A stretch of DNA of 49,888 nt from a bacterium (GCA_016124515.1 WGNN01000011.1:1-49888), one strand, 5' to 3'. Shown: positions 1 to 8,923, numbered from the stretch's first letter. Translations and numbers: made by a program. The notes: a model not told the origin generated them from the letters alone.

Positions 1-760
1 AGTGAAACGACTCGTACATGCTTGAAGTAACCGAAAAGTTGGTATCCACGCCAATGAGATCCATCAATTTGAAGGGCCCCATTTTAAAACCTGTGGCTTC
101 GAGCAATCGGTCAATTCCCTCGTGGTTGCTGATGTTTTCTTCAAGCACTTTCAACGATTCTACATAATAATGACGGGCTACACGGTTAACGATAAAACCC
201 GGTGCATCTTTGGCCATTACAGGCGATTTGCCCAGGTAGGCTGCAAGTTGGTGGGTAAGCGTGGCCACTGATTCGCTGGTGGCAGCTCCAGAAATTACTT
301 CCACCAATTTCATGATATGGGCGGGGTTGAAAAAGTGCATACCTACAAGCCGCTCAGGATTAGGGATTTTTGAACCAATCTTAGTAATGGGAATGGTGCT
401 TGTATTGGTAGCAAAAATGGCGTTTTCGCTGTTTTGAGCTGCCAATCGGTTGAATAAATCCACTTTTATATCCGCATTTTCCAAAATAGCTTCTACAAAA
501 AAATCGGCTTTCAAATCGGCAAAATCAGCAGTGAATTGAAGGTGTGTAAGACAATCATTCTTTCCCGCCTCGCTCAGTTTTCCCCGCTTCACGGCGCCGT
601 CAAGGTTTTTGATGATGGCGTTTTCAGCTTTTTCAAGCGCTTCAGTGCTCAGGTCGTACAACAAGGTTTTGAAGCCTTTTTGCGCAAAAACCTGTGCAAT
701 ACCCAAACCCATGGTGCCCGCACCAATTACGGCCACCTTCTTTATATCATCAATTTGCAT
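1..760 (-). CDS. 3-hydroxyacyl-CoA (3-hydroxybutyryl-CoA) dehydrogenase, 3' end cut by window edge
   Basis: This NAD-dependent enzyme interconverts 3-hydroxyacyl-CoA and 3-oxoacyl-CoA in fatty acid or butyrate metabolism. The reading frame begins at ATG 760 and runs off base 1, leaving about 253 of the usual 280-300 residues. The N-terminus carries the Rossmann dinucleotide motif GAGTMG near residues 13-18. The family signature HFFNPAHIMKLVEV, with the catalytic His, lies in the middle of the fragment. The C-terminal helical domain is only partly present. Its promoter is unusually clear and lies 23 nt upstream of the start, overlapping the end of the preceding gene. The family call is firm; substrate chain length cannot be told. 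Confidence 0.93.
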   Translation of the reverse strand, partial: MQIDDIKKVAVIGAGTMGLGIAQVFAQKGFKTLLYDLSTEALEKAENAIIKNLDGAVKRGKLSEAGKNDCLTHLQFTADFADLKADFFVEAILENADIKVDLFNRLAAQNSENAIFATNTSTIPITKIGSKIPNPERLVGMHFFNPAHIMKLVEVISGAATSESVATLTHQLAAYLGKSPVMAKDAPGFIVNRVARHYYVESLKVLEENISNHEGIDRLLEATGFKMGPFKLMDLIGVDTNFSVTSSMYESFH

Positions 761-783
761 ATTCAGTAGTACTTAGTAAGTTG

Positions 784-814
784 CAAAAGTAGCGCGGGTT
801 ACCTATAAGTCAAA
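784..814 (-). promoter_or_regulatory. Bacteroidota-type promoter of the hydroxyacyl-CoA dehydrogenase gene
   Basis: On the minus strand TTTG (811-814) is followed after exactly 19 nt by TACTTTTG (784-791), a full match to the -33 TTTG / -7 TAnnTTTG consensus of this phylum. Transcription would start near 777 and give a leader of about 17 nt. The -33 element lies inside the last codons of the upstream gene. Confidence 0.7.
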
Positions 815-1252
815 AGCAGCCAACACCTTGTCGCGGTCCACAATTTTAGCTGGATCTGTGCGGTTAATGACAAACCTAAAAAGATGTTTCCAGTTGCGCC
901 AATAAGGTGTGAGATACACAAAGCCTTTACCATCTTTTAGCTTGAGCATGAGCCCTTTGCGAACGGTAGTGGCCTTTATTTCTTCAATTTCATCAACATT
1001 AAACGACAAGCGGCGGCGAAATACATTGCGGTAAACGAATTTGCCCTCGAAGTGCACGAATATTTTCTTATTGAACGAATTGGCCAGAAAATAGTAGTTG
1101 ATAGACCAAACAATAAAATTGAGCAGTGCCAATAGGGGCTTCCAATACACCACCGACAGGGTGAGCAATACCAGCAAAATGTTGCTGAGCCAAATAAAGG
1201 TAAACTTGTATTTGCGCGAGTAGGTGTATTCTTTTACCGATGGCTCTCTCAA
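803..1252 (-). CDS. Small membrane protein, possibly PH-like, downstream of pheS
   Basis: This 149-aa protein is not recognised by name. A basic N-terminus is followed by two closely spaced hydrophobic segments (about residues 20-60). A soluble C-terminal part rich in short beta-strand patterns follows (around KIFVHFEGKFVYRNVFRRR and GLMLKLKDGKGFVYLTPYW). Two TM segments followed by a beta-rich tail recalls bacterial PH-like (YcxB/bPH) membrane proteins, but that is only a resemblance. The start is TTG 1252, 12 nt after the pheS stop, so it probably shares the pheS transcript. No ATG is available at a sensible place. Confidence 0.6.
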   Translation of the reverse strand: MREPSVKEYTYSRKYKFTFIWLSNILLVLLTLSVVYWKPLLALLNFIVWSINYYFLANSFNKKIFVHFEGKFVYRNVFRRRLSFNVDEIEEIKATTVRKGLMLKLKDGKGFVYLTPYWRNWKHLFRFVINRTDPAKIVDRDKVLAAFDL

Positions 1253-1264
1253 AATGTGTTGCCG

Positions 1265-2263
1265 CTAGGCCGGGATAAATTGTTTTAAAAACCTGATATC
1301 GTTTTCATAAAAAACGCGGATATCGTTGATGCCATATTTGAGCATGGCAATTCGTTCTACGCCAATGCCAAACGCAAAACCGCTGTATTTTTTGCTGTCT
1401 ATTCCGCAATTGTCAAGCACCGCAGGATCTACCATGCCGCAGCCCAGTATTTCCATCCAACTGCTTTCTCCGTTTTTGTTCCACTCTATATCCATTTCGG
1501 CAGAAGGCTCGGTAAACGGAAAGTAAGAAGGACGCAAACGAAACTTGGTTCCTTCGCCAAACTGCTCTTTTACAAAGTAATACAGCGTTTGTTTTAGGTC
1601 TTTAAACGAAACTTTTTCGTCTATATACAATCCTTCTATCTGATGGAAGAAAGGCGAATGTGTGGCATCGTTGTCTTTGCGAAAAACCATACCAGGCGAA
1701 ATGGTGCGGATTGGCAGCTTGCCTTTGAGCATCTCTTGCACCTGCACCCCTGAAGTGTGTGTTCTAAGCACATGTTGGTCAAGGTTTTTTACAAAAAAAG
1801 TGTCTTGCATATCGCGCGCCGGATGGTCGTGTGGCATGTTGAGCGCGGTAAAATTGGTCCACTCGTCAACCACTTCATTACCTTCAGAAATATCGAAGCC
1901 AATGCGCCCGAAAATATTGATAAGTTCCTGACGAACTATAGAAAGCGGGTGCATGCCGCCGATGGAAAGAAAATTGGCGGGCAGGGTCATATCGGTGCCA
2001 TCGTCGGCGCCCGGTTTACGAGCCTTTACCACCTTTGTCTTCAGATTTTCGAGCCAGTCGGTAGCTTCGGTTTTAAGATTATTTATGAGAGCGCCAAACT
2101 CCTTTTTCTGCTCGTTGGGCACTTCTTTAAGTTGGGCATAAAAGCCGGGTATGAGCCCCTTTTTGCCCAAAAGTTTGATTCTGAGCTCTTCAAGTTCAGC
2201 TTCGCTTTGCGGAATGGTAGCTTTTATTTCGGCGTAGGCCTTTTCTATTTTTTCTTTCAGCAT
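1265..2263 (-). CDS. pheS: Phenylalanyl-tRNA synthetase alpha subunit
   Basis: This is the catalytic alpha subunit of the (alpha-beta)2 enzyme that charges tRNA-Phe. An N-terminal coiled-coil arm (about residues 1-85) precedes a class II synthetase core. Motif 2 is seen in RKDNDATHSPFFHQIEGLYI and motif 3 in GFAFGIGVERIAMLKYG near the C-terminus. At 332 aa it has the usual length. ATG 2263 is chosen over a start 12 nt further upstream because the protein then begins MLKEKIEKAY, as expected for the arm. A near-consensus -7 box (TAGTTGTG) also ends 7 nt before it. pheT is not in the window. The gene is divergent from rpoD. Confidence 0.95.
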   Translation of the reverse strand: MLKEKIEKAYAEIKATIPQSEAELEELRIKLLGKKGLIPGFYAQLKEVPNEQKKEFGALINNLKTEATDWLENLKTKVVKARKPGADDGTDMTLPANFLSIGGMHPLSIVRQELINIFGRIGFDISEGNEVVDEWTNFTALNMPHDHPARDMQDTFFVKNLDQHVLRTHTSGVQVQEMLKGKLPIRTISPGMVFRKDNDATHSPFFHQIEGLYIDEKVSFKDLKQTLYYFVKEQFGEGTKFRLRPSYFPFTEPSAEMDIEWNKNGESSWMEILGCGMVDPAVLDNCGIDSKKYSGFAFGIGVERIAMLKYGINDIRVFYENDIRFLKQFIPA

Positions 2264-2321
2264 GAAATGACACAACTATTTTAATACCAAGCACGTTAGT
2301 GCATAAGTCGTCAAAGTTTAA

Positions 2322-2329
2322 TACTTTTG
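2322..2329 (+). promoter_or_regulatory. Candidate -7 box upstream of rpoD
   Basis: TACTTTTG matches TAnnTTTG. No good -33 TTTG lies at the normal 19-20 nt distance, and the box is about 145 nt before the rpoD start, so a long leader would result. Weak to moderate support. Confidence 0.35.
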
Positions 2330-2472
2330 CGCGCTCAAAATTACGGTAGAATTGAAAGCCAAAAAAGTGAAAGATTATTCTTTAGAAATGTTTCAAGAAT
2401 CAGAGTTGGCTCATCTTCAATCTGTGTAATTCAATAAAAACCAATTTTAAACCCCATAAAATCTACTGTTGA

Positions 2473-3336
2473 ATGAGACAGCTCAAGATAAGTAAGCAGT
2501 TTACCAATAGGGAAAACAAATCGCTTGACAAATACCTCAACGAGATATCGAAAGTTGAGATGATAACCCCACAAGAAGAGGTGGAACTTGCCAAGCGTAT
2601 AAAAGAAGGCGACCAACTGGCGCTGGAAAGGCTGGTAAATGCCAACCTGCGATTTGTGGTATCTGTGGCCAAGCAATACCAAAACCAAGGACTCACACTG
2701 GGCGACCTTATAAATGAAGGAAACCTGGGTTTGATAAAAGCCGCTCAACGTTTCGATGAAACCCGCGGTTTTAAATTCATTTCTTACGCCGTTTGGTGGA
2801 TTCGTCAATCAATACTTCAGGCTCTTGCCGATCAATCGCGTTTGGTAAGGTTGCCTTTGAACAAGGTTGGTTCGCTTAGCAAAATTGGCGCTGCAGCCGC
2901 CTCGCTAGAGCAACAATATGAGCGTGAAGCCACTACCCGCGAGATTGCCGAAAAGCTGGATTTGCCACAGGAAGAAATTGAAACCACACTTTCTACTTCG
3001 TCGCGCCACGTAAGTATTGACGCGCCTATAAACGAAGACGAGGACGCGAGTTTGCTTACCTTGTTGCCCAACGACCAAGAACCAAACCCCGATAAAGGTC
3101 TTTTGCACGAATCATTGCAACGCGAAATTTCGCGCGTGATGAGCATCTTGTCAGAGAAGGAGCGCGAAATACTTCGTTTGCACTTTGGTTTGGACGGCAA
3201 CATGCCCCACTCTTATGAAGACATAAGCGAAAAAGTGAACCTGACCCGCGAGCGTGTGCGTCAGATAAAAGAAAAAGCCCTCAGAAAACTGAGAAAATCA
3301 AGCAAAAGCAAATTGTTGAAAACCTATTTGGGTTAA
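2473..3336 (+). CDS. rpoD: Primary sigma factor RpoD (short Bacteroidota form)
   Basis: Sigma-70 primary factor, directing RNA polymerase to housekeeping promoters. The 287-aa protein begins [20 protein letters not shown], the N-terminus typical of this phylum, and lacks region 1.1. Region 1.2 ([19 protein letters not shown]), regions 2.1-2.4 including [20 protein letters not shown] and the WWIRQ stretch, region 3, and the region 4 helix-turn-helix ([19 protein letters not shown]) follow in order. It is monocistronic with its own strong terminator at 3356-3393. The divergent TAnnTTTG promoters seen throughout the window are those expected for this unusual sigma factor. Confidence 0.97.
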   Translation: MRQLKISKQFTNRENKSLDKYLNEISKVEMITPQEEVELAKRIKEGDQLALERLVNANLRFVVSVAKQYQNQGLTLGDLINEGNLGLIKAAQRFDETRGFKFISYAVWWIRQSILQALADQSRLVRLPLNKVGSLSKIGAAAASLEQQYEREATTREIAEKLDLPQEEIETTLSTSSRHVSIDAPINEDEDASLLTLLPNDQEPNPDKGLLHESLQREISRVMSILSEKEREILRLHFGLDGNMPHSYEDISEKVNLTRERVRQIKEKALRKLRKSSKSKLLKTYLG

Positions 3337-3355
3337 AACACAGCCTTGAAATAAA

Positions 3356-3393
3356 ACAGTAAACCCTCGCTATAGCGGGGGTTTACTGTTTTT
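3356..3393 (+). terminator. Intrinsic terminator after rpoD
   Basis: A long near-perfect hairpin (ACAGTAAACCC left arm, GGGTTTACTGT right arm, with CGC/GCG pairs around a TATA loop) is followed by a T-run. It begins 20 nt after the rpoD stop. Confidence 0.9.
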
Positions 3394-3505
3394 AACCTGT
3401 ATATGCCGCAAGAAATTTTTTATCAGCAGTCCGGTCAATACTACCCTAACTATCTTGATTTCTGTTTGGTTTGATTGGGCGATGAACGGCACGGATTTGT
3501 GAAAA

Positions 3506-3535
3506 TTTGAAGCGACATTTGCAATGGTATATTTC
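3506..3535 (+). promoter_or_regulatory. Candidate promoter of the acyl/carrier-protein gene set
   Basis: TTTG (3506-3509), an 18-nt spacer and TATATTTC (3528-3535) match the -33/-7 consensus with one mismatch in the -7 box. The expected transcript start is about 30 nt before the TTG start of the synthase gene. Confidence 0.45.
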
Positions 3536-3572
3536 AATCACATGTAGCATCAATTGCACTTGAGTTAATACT

Positions 3573-4589
3573 TTGCAAGCCACCCTGCCCATATCCGTCA
3601 CCCATATAGCTTCGTGCCTGCCGGCACAAAAGGTTGCTGTGTCGGGCTTTGCCGACTTTGATACCAAAGAAGTTGCAAACCTGAGTAAAACCACCCAAAT
3701 TGAATCGCTTAGATGGGCCGCGAATGAAAGTGCAGCTGATCTTTGTGTGCAAGCTGCCAAGGAAATTTTTAATCAAGAACCTCAGCTGAAAAATGAAATT
3801 GCTGCCCTCATTTTTGTGAGTCAAACACCCAACCAAGGCATGCCGGCAAGTAGCTATTATTGCCACAGTCAACTGGAATTTGCCGATGATGTTGCCTGTT
3901 TTGACTTTCAGTATGGTTGTTCAGGCTACATCTATGGTTTGCTGCAGGCAGGATTGCTGCTGCCACATGTAGGCAATAAAAAAGTACTGCTGTTGGCCGG
4001 AGAAACCAATTCAAAAATGACCGATCCAAGCGATTTACAGACCCGCCTGATTTTTGGCGATGCCGGAACCGCAAGTATTGTGGAATCATCATCACAATGC
4101 CAACCCTTCATCATGTATAACAGTGGCAGCAACGGGCAAACAATTCACCGCAAATACGGCGGCTTTGAATCAAATAGCGAAGCGAGTGAGTATTTATATA
4201 TGGATGGATTGGGAGTTTTTCAATTTGCCATTTCAAAAGTGCCTACGCTGGTAAACCAATTGCTGCAAAATGCTCATATTGAAGCCGAAGCCATTGATTA
4301 TTATATTTTTCACCAAGCCAATGGCTTCATTGTCAATTATTTTGCAAAGGCATTGAAACTTTCGCCCCAGAAAGTTCCTGTAGCCTTGCAAGATACCGGA
4401 AATACCGGACCGGCAAGTATCCCGCTCCTTTTGTCAAAAATGGGAAATGACATGTATGCCAACACGGCACAGTCCGGCGCCTCGCTGCTCTGTGGTTTTG
4501 GTGTAGGACTCTCATGGGCGGCATGTTTGTTGGATTTGCATACAACAACCTTTTACTCTCCTGTAATTTATAGCCCGAATAATGATTGA
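3573..4589 (+). CDS. KAS III-like 3-oxoacyl-ACP synthase (FabH superfamily)
   Basis: A beta-ketoacyl synthase III-type thiolase-fold enzyme that condenses a primer acyl-CoA with malonyl carrier protein. All three catalytic residues are visible: Cys116 in QYGCSGY, His247 in FHQANGF and Asn277 in GNTGPASIP. At 338 aa it matches FabH length. The start is TTG 3573. The first strand (ISVTHIASCLPAQ) begins almost at once, so no later start fits, and no ATG is available. It overlaps the following carrier-protein gene by 8 nt. The context of ACP, SDR and acyl-activating enzyme, without FabD, FabF or plsX, argues for a specialised synthase rather than the housekeeping FabH. Confidence 0.88.
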   Translation: MQATLPISVTHIASCLPAQKVAVSGFADFDTKEVANLSKTTQIESLRWAANESAADLCVQAAKEIFNQEPQLKNEIAALIFVSQTPNQGMPASSYYCHSQLEFADDVACFDFQYGCSGYIYGLLQAGLLLPHVGNKKVLLLAGETNSKMTDPSDLQTRLIFGDAGTASIVESSSQCQPFIMYNSGSNGQTIHRKYGGFESNSEASEYLYMDGLGVFQFAISKVPTLVNQLLQNAHIEAEAIDYYIFHQANGFIVNYFAKALKLSPQKVPVALQDTGNTGPASIPLLLSKMGNDMYANTAQSGASLLCGFGVGLSWAACLLDLHTTTFYSPVIYSPNND

Positions 4590-4878
4590 GAAAACTGACA
4601 TCAGGAAACTAATAACAGATGTAGTGAGTGAAACTACCGAACAGATGGGAATTGACTTTGAAATTTCGGATGGAGAATCGCCCTTGTACGGAAAAACGAC
4701 ACCAATAAATTCCATTGTACTGGTAAATATAATAGTGGCCGTTGAAGATGAGTTGAACACTCGCTATAACAAATCGATAATAATAGCCAGTGAAAAGGCT
4801 TTTTCAAGAAAATTGAGCCCTTTTAGAACCATAGAAAGCCTGGTGGATTACACAACAGAATTAATGCAGGAAACATGA
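4582..4878 (+). CDS. Acyl carrier protein (first of two)
   Basis: A 98-aa four-helix carrier protein. The prosthetic-group region reads PINSIVLVNIIVAVEDEL, in which the Ser after Asn takes the place of the Ser in the usual DSL motif and would carry phosphopantetheine. The start overlaps the synthase gene and the stop overlaps the SDR start (ATGA), so translation of the three genes should be coupled. The sequence is divergent from housekeeping AcpP (Asn in place of the Asp before Ser, longer C-terminus), as is common for carrier proteins of specialised pathways. Confidence 0.82.
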   Translation: MIEKTDIRKLITDVVSETTEQMGIDFEISDGESPLYGKTTPINSIVLVNIIVAVEDELNTRYNKSIIIASEKAFSRKLSPFRTIESLVDYTTELMQET

Positions 4879-5564
4879 ATATTATAATAACAGGCAGCCG
4901 CACAGGTATTGGTAGAGCCATTACTGAGGAAATGCTCAACCGAGGCCATTCTGTATTTGGCTGCAGCCGTGGCAATAGCGATTTGCAACACCCTGATTAC
5001 ACACATTTTGAATTGGATGTGGCTGACGAAAACGCTGTGAAACAATTGTTTGATGCCTTTAAAAGGAAACACAAAGAGTTGGATGTATTGATAAATAATG
5101 CAGGTACAGCCAGTATGAACCATTTGCTATTGACTCCCGCCAATACAGTGAAGCAAATATTTGAGACCAATTTTGTTGGAACATTTATTTTCTGTCGGGA
5201 AGCAGGTAAAATTATGTCGCGACAAAACCATGGACGCATCATAAATATGTCGTCAGTTGCAAGCGCACTGCATTTGCCCGGCGAATCGGTTTATGCGGCA
5301 AGCAAGGCTGCGGTTGAAAATTTCAGTGTGACTGCTGCCAAGGAACTCAGTTCTTTTAACATAACCGTAAACACCATTGGCCCCGGACCTGTAAAAACCG
5401 CACTTACACAAAACATTGGCGATGAAAAACTAACCAAAGTAGCCGAACAACTTATAACCCAAAAAAGGACACAAATAGCAGATATTGTAAATATTATAGA
5501 TTTTTTGATCGATGAAAAATCTGAACAAATAACGGGTCAACATTTTTATATAGGCGGTGTGTAG
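4875..5564 (+). CDS. SDR-family 3-oxoacyl-ACP reductase-like enzyme (FabG-like)
   Basis: A short-chain dehydrogenase of 229 aa, expected to reduce the 3-oxoacyl group made by the upstream synthase to 3-hydroxyacyl. The NAD(P) motif TGSRTGIG is at residues 6-13, NNAG at 74-77, the catalytic Ser is in NMSS (about 126-127), and Tyr140/Lys144 are in YAASK. The C-terminal IGGV-type end is typical of FabG relatives. It starts inside the stop of the ACP gene, and its TAG stop shares one base with the GTG start of the next gene. Role in the pathway is inferred from neighbours. Confidence 0.88.
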   Translation: MNIIITGSRTGIGRAITEEMLNRGHSVFGCSRGNSDLQHPDYTHFELDVADENAVKQLFDAFKRKHKELDVLINNAGTASMNHLLLTPANTVKQIFETNFVGTFIFCREAGKIMSRQNHGRIINMSSVASALHLPGESVYAASKAAVENFSVTAAKELSSFNITVNTIGPGPVKTALTQNIGDEKLTKVAEQLITQKRTQIADIVNIIDFLIDEKSEQITGQHFYIGGV

Positions 5565-6895
5565 TGGAAAAATCAGCCATACAAATACTCTTTTCGCAAC
5601 TTGAAATTTGGAGCGAAAAACCCGCCATAATAGTCGGAGACAAATGCCTGAAGTTTGGTCAATTGCTTTCAATGGCACATGATTTGGTCCACCTCTTTGA
5701 AAAAGAAGGAATTGAACCAGGCCAAACCCTAATTATAGACGGCGATTATAGTGCCGAAACAATTGCATTATTTATTGCCGCCGCCTTGCACAATTTGGTG
5801 TTGGTACCGCTACTTCCATCTGAATTAAATTCAGATAAAATTGAGCAATTGGGACCGCATTATAAGGTAAATCAAAAAGGAGAAATAAGTAAGCACATCA
5901 CCAACAACAGAGCAGCGCTTTTGCCGGAGCAGAAACATTTTCCCAAACTTATTATTTTCACCAGTGGAAGTACCGGAAAGCCCAAAGGAGTGATACACAA
6001 CCTAAATGCATTGATTGAAGCACACCTGACGGGAAAATCACGAAATTTATCCATCGTGCTGTTCTTGCTTTTTGATCATATTGGCGGTATCAATACCATG
6101 CTCAAAGCTTTGTGTGGTGGACTTTGTATGGTAGTAGCCCAAACGAAATCTACCGACGAATTAATTGATTTAATGCACCGGCACCAAGTAAATATTTTGC
6201 CCACTACACCTTCATTCATCGGTTTGCTGCTGCTAAATAATAACTTTAATCAAAGCTATTTACCGAAACTGAAGCTTATTAGTTATGGAACCGAGCCTAT
6301 GCCTCCTGTCATTCTACAAAAATTGAAAAACCGCTTACCGCATGTAAAAATAAGCCAAACATACGGCACTACCGAAACCGGCATATTACCCGTAAAATCC
6401 AATTTTTCGCAAGGGACTGCATTGCATTTCGATAGCCGCAAATTTGATTATAAGATAATAGACAATTTATTATATATAAGAAGTAAAACACAGGCAATAG
6501 GCAAGCTTGGCAGCAATGAAACTACCGAAAACCAATGGATAGCTACCGGCGACAGGGTTGAAAGAGCCGCGGATGGTATGTTTAAAATATTGGGAAATGA
6601 AAGAGCCATTATAAATGTTGGCGGACAAAAAGTATCGGCGATAGAGGTTGAAAGTGTAATTCTGCAATTGGAAACTATTGCCGATTGCGTGGTTTATGCC
6701 GAAAAAAATGCACTACTTGGCGAAATAGTAGCCTGTAAAGTAGTGCTGAAAAAAGGAAATACGCAAGACCAAAACACACTTAAAAAAGCACTGAAACGGC
6801 ACTGTATCAAACACTTGGAAGCGCACAAAATACCCGTAAAAATTATTATTGTTGACAGCCTTGCTACCAGCGACCGGTTTAAAAAGTTGCGCTAA
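5564..6895 (+). CDS. AMP-dependent acyl-CoA/acyl-ACP ligase (ANL superfamily)
   Basis: An adenylate-forming enzyme of 443 aa, shorter than typical acyl-CoA synthetases. The P-loop IIFTSGSTGKPKG is around residues 130-142, the adenine motif TYGTTETG follows, then the hinge region with ATGDRV and INVGGQKVSAIEVE, and a short C-terminal lid ending TSDRFKKLR. It probably activates a free acid for loading on a carrier protein. The start is GTG overlapping the SDR stop. Its stop TAA overlaps the TAG stop of the convergent second ACP gene (shared bases CTAA). The substrate cannot be predicted. Confidence 0.85.
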   Translation: MEKSAIQILFSQLEIWSEKPAIIVGDKCLKFGQLLSMAHDLVHLFEKEGIEPGQTLIIDGDYSAETIALFIAAALHNLVLVPLLPSELNSDKIEQLGPHYKVNQKGEISKHITNNRAALLPEQKHFPKLIIFTSGSTGKPKGVIHNLNALIEAHLTGKSRNLSIVLFLLFDHIGGINTMLKALCGGLCMVVAQTKSTDELIDLMHRHQVNILPTTPSFIGLLLLNNNFNQSYLPKLKLISYGTEPMPPVILQKLKNRLPHVKISQTYGTTETGILPVKSNFSQGTALHFDSRKFDYKIIDNLLYIRSKTQAIGKLGSNETTENQWIATGDRVERAADGMFKILGNERAIINVGGQKVSAIEVESVILQLETIADCVVYAEKNALLGEIVACKVVLKKGNTQDQNTLKKALKRHCIKHLEAHKIPVKIIIVDSLATSDRFKKLR

Positions 6896-7167
6896 ATAAG
6901 CTTTTTTATATAGCTGCAAAGCGTGCTGTAGTTTTTAAAAGGCGTTTTTTCCAAATGAAATGAATTTTCGTTAGTCAAGTTTACTGCAATGCCTTCATCG
7001 TTGAGCAAGCGCTCTTCGATTTCTACAACCAACCTAATGACTGCCAGCGAATTTAAAATACCATTTACGCCATATATTTCAGTTTGTTCCACATCAGGTA
7101 TTTCAATATCTTGTTCTGAAAGTATCATCACCATTGCATCTTTCACAATTGACTTTACCTTATCCAT
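6892..7167 (-). CDS. Acyl carrier protein (second of two)
   Basis: A 91-aa carrier protein on the opposite strand from the first. The phosphopantetheine site reads LNSLAVIRLVVEIEERL, again with Asn-Ser where housekeeping ACPs have Asp-Ser. The ATG lies inside the end of the upstream acyltransferase gene (8-nt overlap), so the two are translationally coupled and probably act together, the ACP donating an acyl group to the transferase. It faces the ligase gene tail to tail with a 4-nt stop overlap. Confidence 0.82.
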   Translation of the reverse strand: MDKVKSIVKDAMVMILSEQDIEIPDVEQTEIYGVNGILNSLAVIRLVVEIEERLLNDEGIAVNLTNENSFHLEKTPFKNYSTLCSYIKKLI

Positions 7168-7732
7168 TCATATTCTTTTTGGGGATTGCTCTTGCAGGGT
7201 TTCCGGCAAAAAATAAGTTATCTCCGTATATACCCGAAATAACTGCACCTGCGGCTATTACACAGCCTTTGCCAATTTCACTACCTTCCACTATTATTAC
7301 CCCTGAGCCCATAAGGCATTCATCGCCAATAATTGTATCGAAAACCTCCATTGCATGTTCTTCTGAATTTTCTGCTCGACTCAAAACCCGTCTTTGTGCA
7401 CTAATGAAGCAATTCATGCCAACTTCCGCATTGTTGCCTATTACAATTTTACCACGACCTGCAAAAAGTTTGGTATCATTACTTATCAAGCAATTTTCGC
7501 CTACAGTTATCTTCCCTTCTGTAAAAAACTCATTTTTCCCGTAAGCAATCAATTGTACACCGCGGTTTATTTTGGTTTTTGGTCCTAAATCAATAAACCG
7601 GTGGCTGATAACAAAAGCATCTTCGCTTATGTGACAAAGCGGGAACTTTGCCGACAGCAACTCTAGCTCTCTTGTGGTACTTTTGTTTTTACCCTTCAAT
7701 TGGTCAAATAGATATGTGAGCCTTTGAAACAT
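7160..7732 (-). CDS. Left-handed beta-helix (hexapeptide repeat) acyltransferase
   Basis: A 190-aa transferase of the LbH superfamily. After a short helical N-terminus, imperfect hexapeptide rungs (e.g. KITVGENCLISND, KIVIGNNAEVGMNCFIS, TIIGDECLMGSGVII, SEIGKGCVIAAGAVI) run to the family-typical ending FAGNPARAIPKK. Members O- or N-acylate sugars using acetyl-CoA or acyl-ACP. Coupling to an ACP gene favours an acyl-ACP donor here. Its ATG (7732) overlaps the TTG start of the divergent aminotransferase gene by 9 nt, so promoters for both must lie within the opposing coding sequences. Confidence 0.86.
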   Translation of the reverse strand: MFQRLTYLFDQLKGKNKSTTRELELLSAKFPLCHISEDAFVISHRFIDLGPKTKINRGVQLIAYGKNEFFTEGKITVGENCLISNDTKLFAGRGKIVIGNNAEVGMNCFISAQRRVLSRAENSEEHAMEVFDTIIGDECLMGSGVIIVEGSEIGKGCVIAAGAVISGIYGDNLFFAGNPARAIPKKNMNG

Positions 7733-8923
7733 AATTTGTTTAAAGCATACAAAAATAAGCTAGCTGCAAAGTTATGGCCTGCCCCACGCTTTTGTTTTGC
7801 CCAAATGGACTGGCAAAATGCGGAATACGAAATGGCCTGCTCCTTTATTGCAGGCAATTGGGCACCGCCAACCACCGTTGAACACGACTTTATTCAGGCG
7901 TTTTGCAAGTGGCAAAATTGTACCAATGCATTTCCTTTTCAAAATAGCCGTTCTGCACTCAGTTTTGCGCTTAGTGCACTTGACCTGAGCCCATCTGATG
8001 AGGTAATCATTTCGCCCTACAGCTGCGTGGTGGTGTACAATGCGGTAAAATATACAGGCGCAAAAGCCGTTATCTGCGACATTGAACTTGAAACCCTAAG
8101 CCTTGATTTAGAAAGTTTTAAAAACTCTATTACCACAAAAACCCGCACAGTAATTCTTCCCCACCTCATGGGTTTTCCCGCTAAAAATACCCTGGCCATA
8201 AAAACAATTTGCCAACAAAACAACATCCTGCTAATTGAAGATTGCGCACAGGCACAGGGAGCCGAAATAGAAGGCAAAAAAGTGGGGAATCTTGGCGATA
8301 TGGCTTTTTTTAGTTTTGAATACTCCAAAATAATGTCCACCTCAAACGGTGGCATGTTGGTTTGTAACAACCGAAAGTACAAGAGTGCGCTTGAAAATAA
8401 ATACTACGATACTGACTACCTTCCAAAAGATGCTGAACAACAAATACTTGAACTGGGTTTGTACAAATATCGACAGTACAAATTGCGCGAGAAACTGCCA
8501 CCTCGGGGTGCTGAAGCCTTCAACTCTACCATGGCAGTTGAACTCAGGCATGAAAAACCCCAATATTATGGTTTCAAATTGTGCCCCATTTTTGCAGCAA
8601 TTGGTCTTGAGCAACTTAAAAAAACGGATCAAAACATTGCAATGCGCCGTAAAAACGCTGGTTTTTGGAAAAAAAAACTGGCAAAAAACCACGATATTCA
8701 GTTCCTAAAACCGCAACCAAACACCCGCCCTGTGTATCTACGACTGCCTTTTTATGTTTCGCCCGAAATAAAGCTGAGTGGAAAATACAACCAGATAAAT
8801 GGCTTTAGCACAGGCCGTTGGTACTCCACCCTACTCGATCCGGCTGATGTAGCTATTGAAAACGTCCCAAATGCCGTTGCTGCCACGCAAACCATACTTA
8901 ACTTGCCCACTATACTTCGTTAG
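7724..8923 (+). CDS. DegT/DnrJ/EryC1/StrS-family PLP aminotransferase
   Basis: A sugar aminotransferase of the type that makes amino sugars for surface glycans, 399 aa. The PLP lysine is Lys202 in FEYSKIMSTSNGGML, and the cofactor-binding Asp is in LIEDCAQAQGA (Asp173). The family core begins at about residue 22, so the first 21 residues are an extension. The start is TTG 7724; ATG 7805 is an alternative but would remove part of the first conserved helix. The LKTD-like middle part and C-terminal domain are complete. With the LbH acyltransferase it suggests formation and N-acylation of an amino sugar. No glycosyltransferase is adjacent. Confidence 0.85.
   Translation: MKHNLFKAYKNKLAAKLWPAPRFCFAQMDWQNAEYEMACSFIAGNWAPPTTVEHDFIQAFCKWQNCTNAFPFQNSRSALSFALSALDLSPSDEVIISPYSCVVVYNAVKYTGAKAVICDIELETLSLDLESFKNSITTKTRTVILPHLMGFPAKNTLAIKTICQQNNILLIEDCAQAQGAEIEGKKVGNLGDMAFFSFEYSKIMSTSNGGMLVCNNRKYKSALENKYYDTDYLPKDAEQQILELGLYKYRQYKLREKLPPRGAEAFNSTMAVELRHEKPQYYGFKLCPIFAAIGLEQLKKTDQNIAMRRKNAGFWKKKLAKNHDIQFLKPQPNTRPVYLRLPFYVSPEIKLSGKYNQINGFSTGRWYSTLLDPADVAIENVPNAVAATQTILNLPTILR

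Noticed and set aside
2341..2430. Short frame upstream of rpoD (about 25 codons, TTG start) as a leader peptide
   Set aside because: Too short to judge, no codon or regulatory signature, no attenuator hairpin after it.
3573..6895. Part of the housekeeping fatty-acid synthase cluster
   Set aside because: No fabD, fabF, plsX or rpmF neighbours, a divergent ACP attachment site and an added acyl-activating enzyme.
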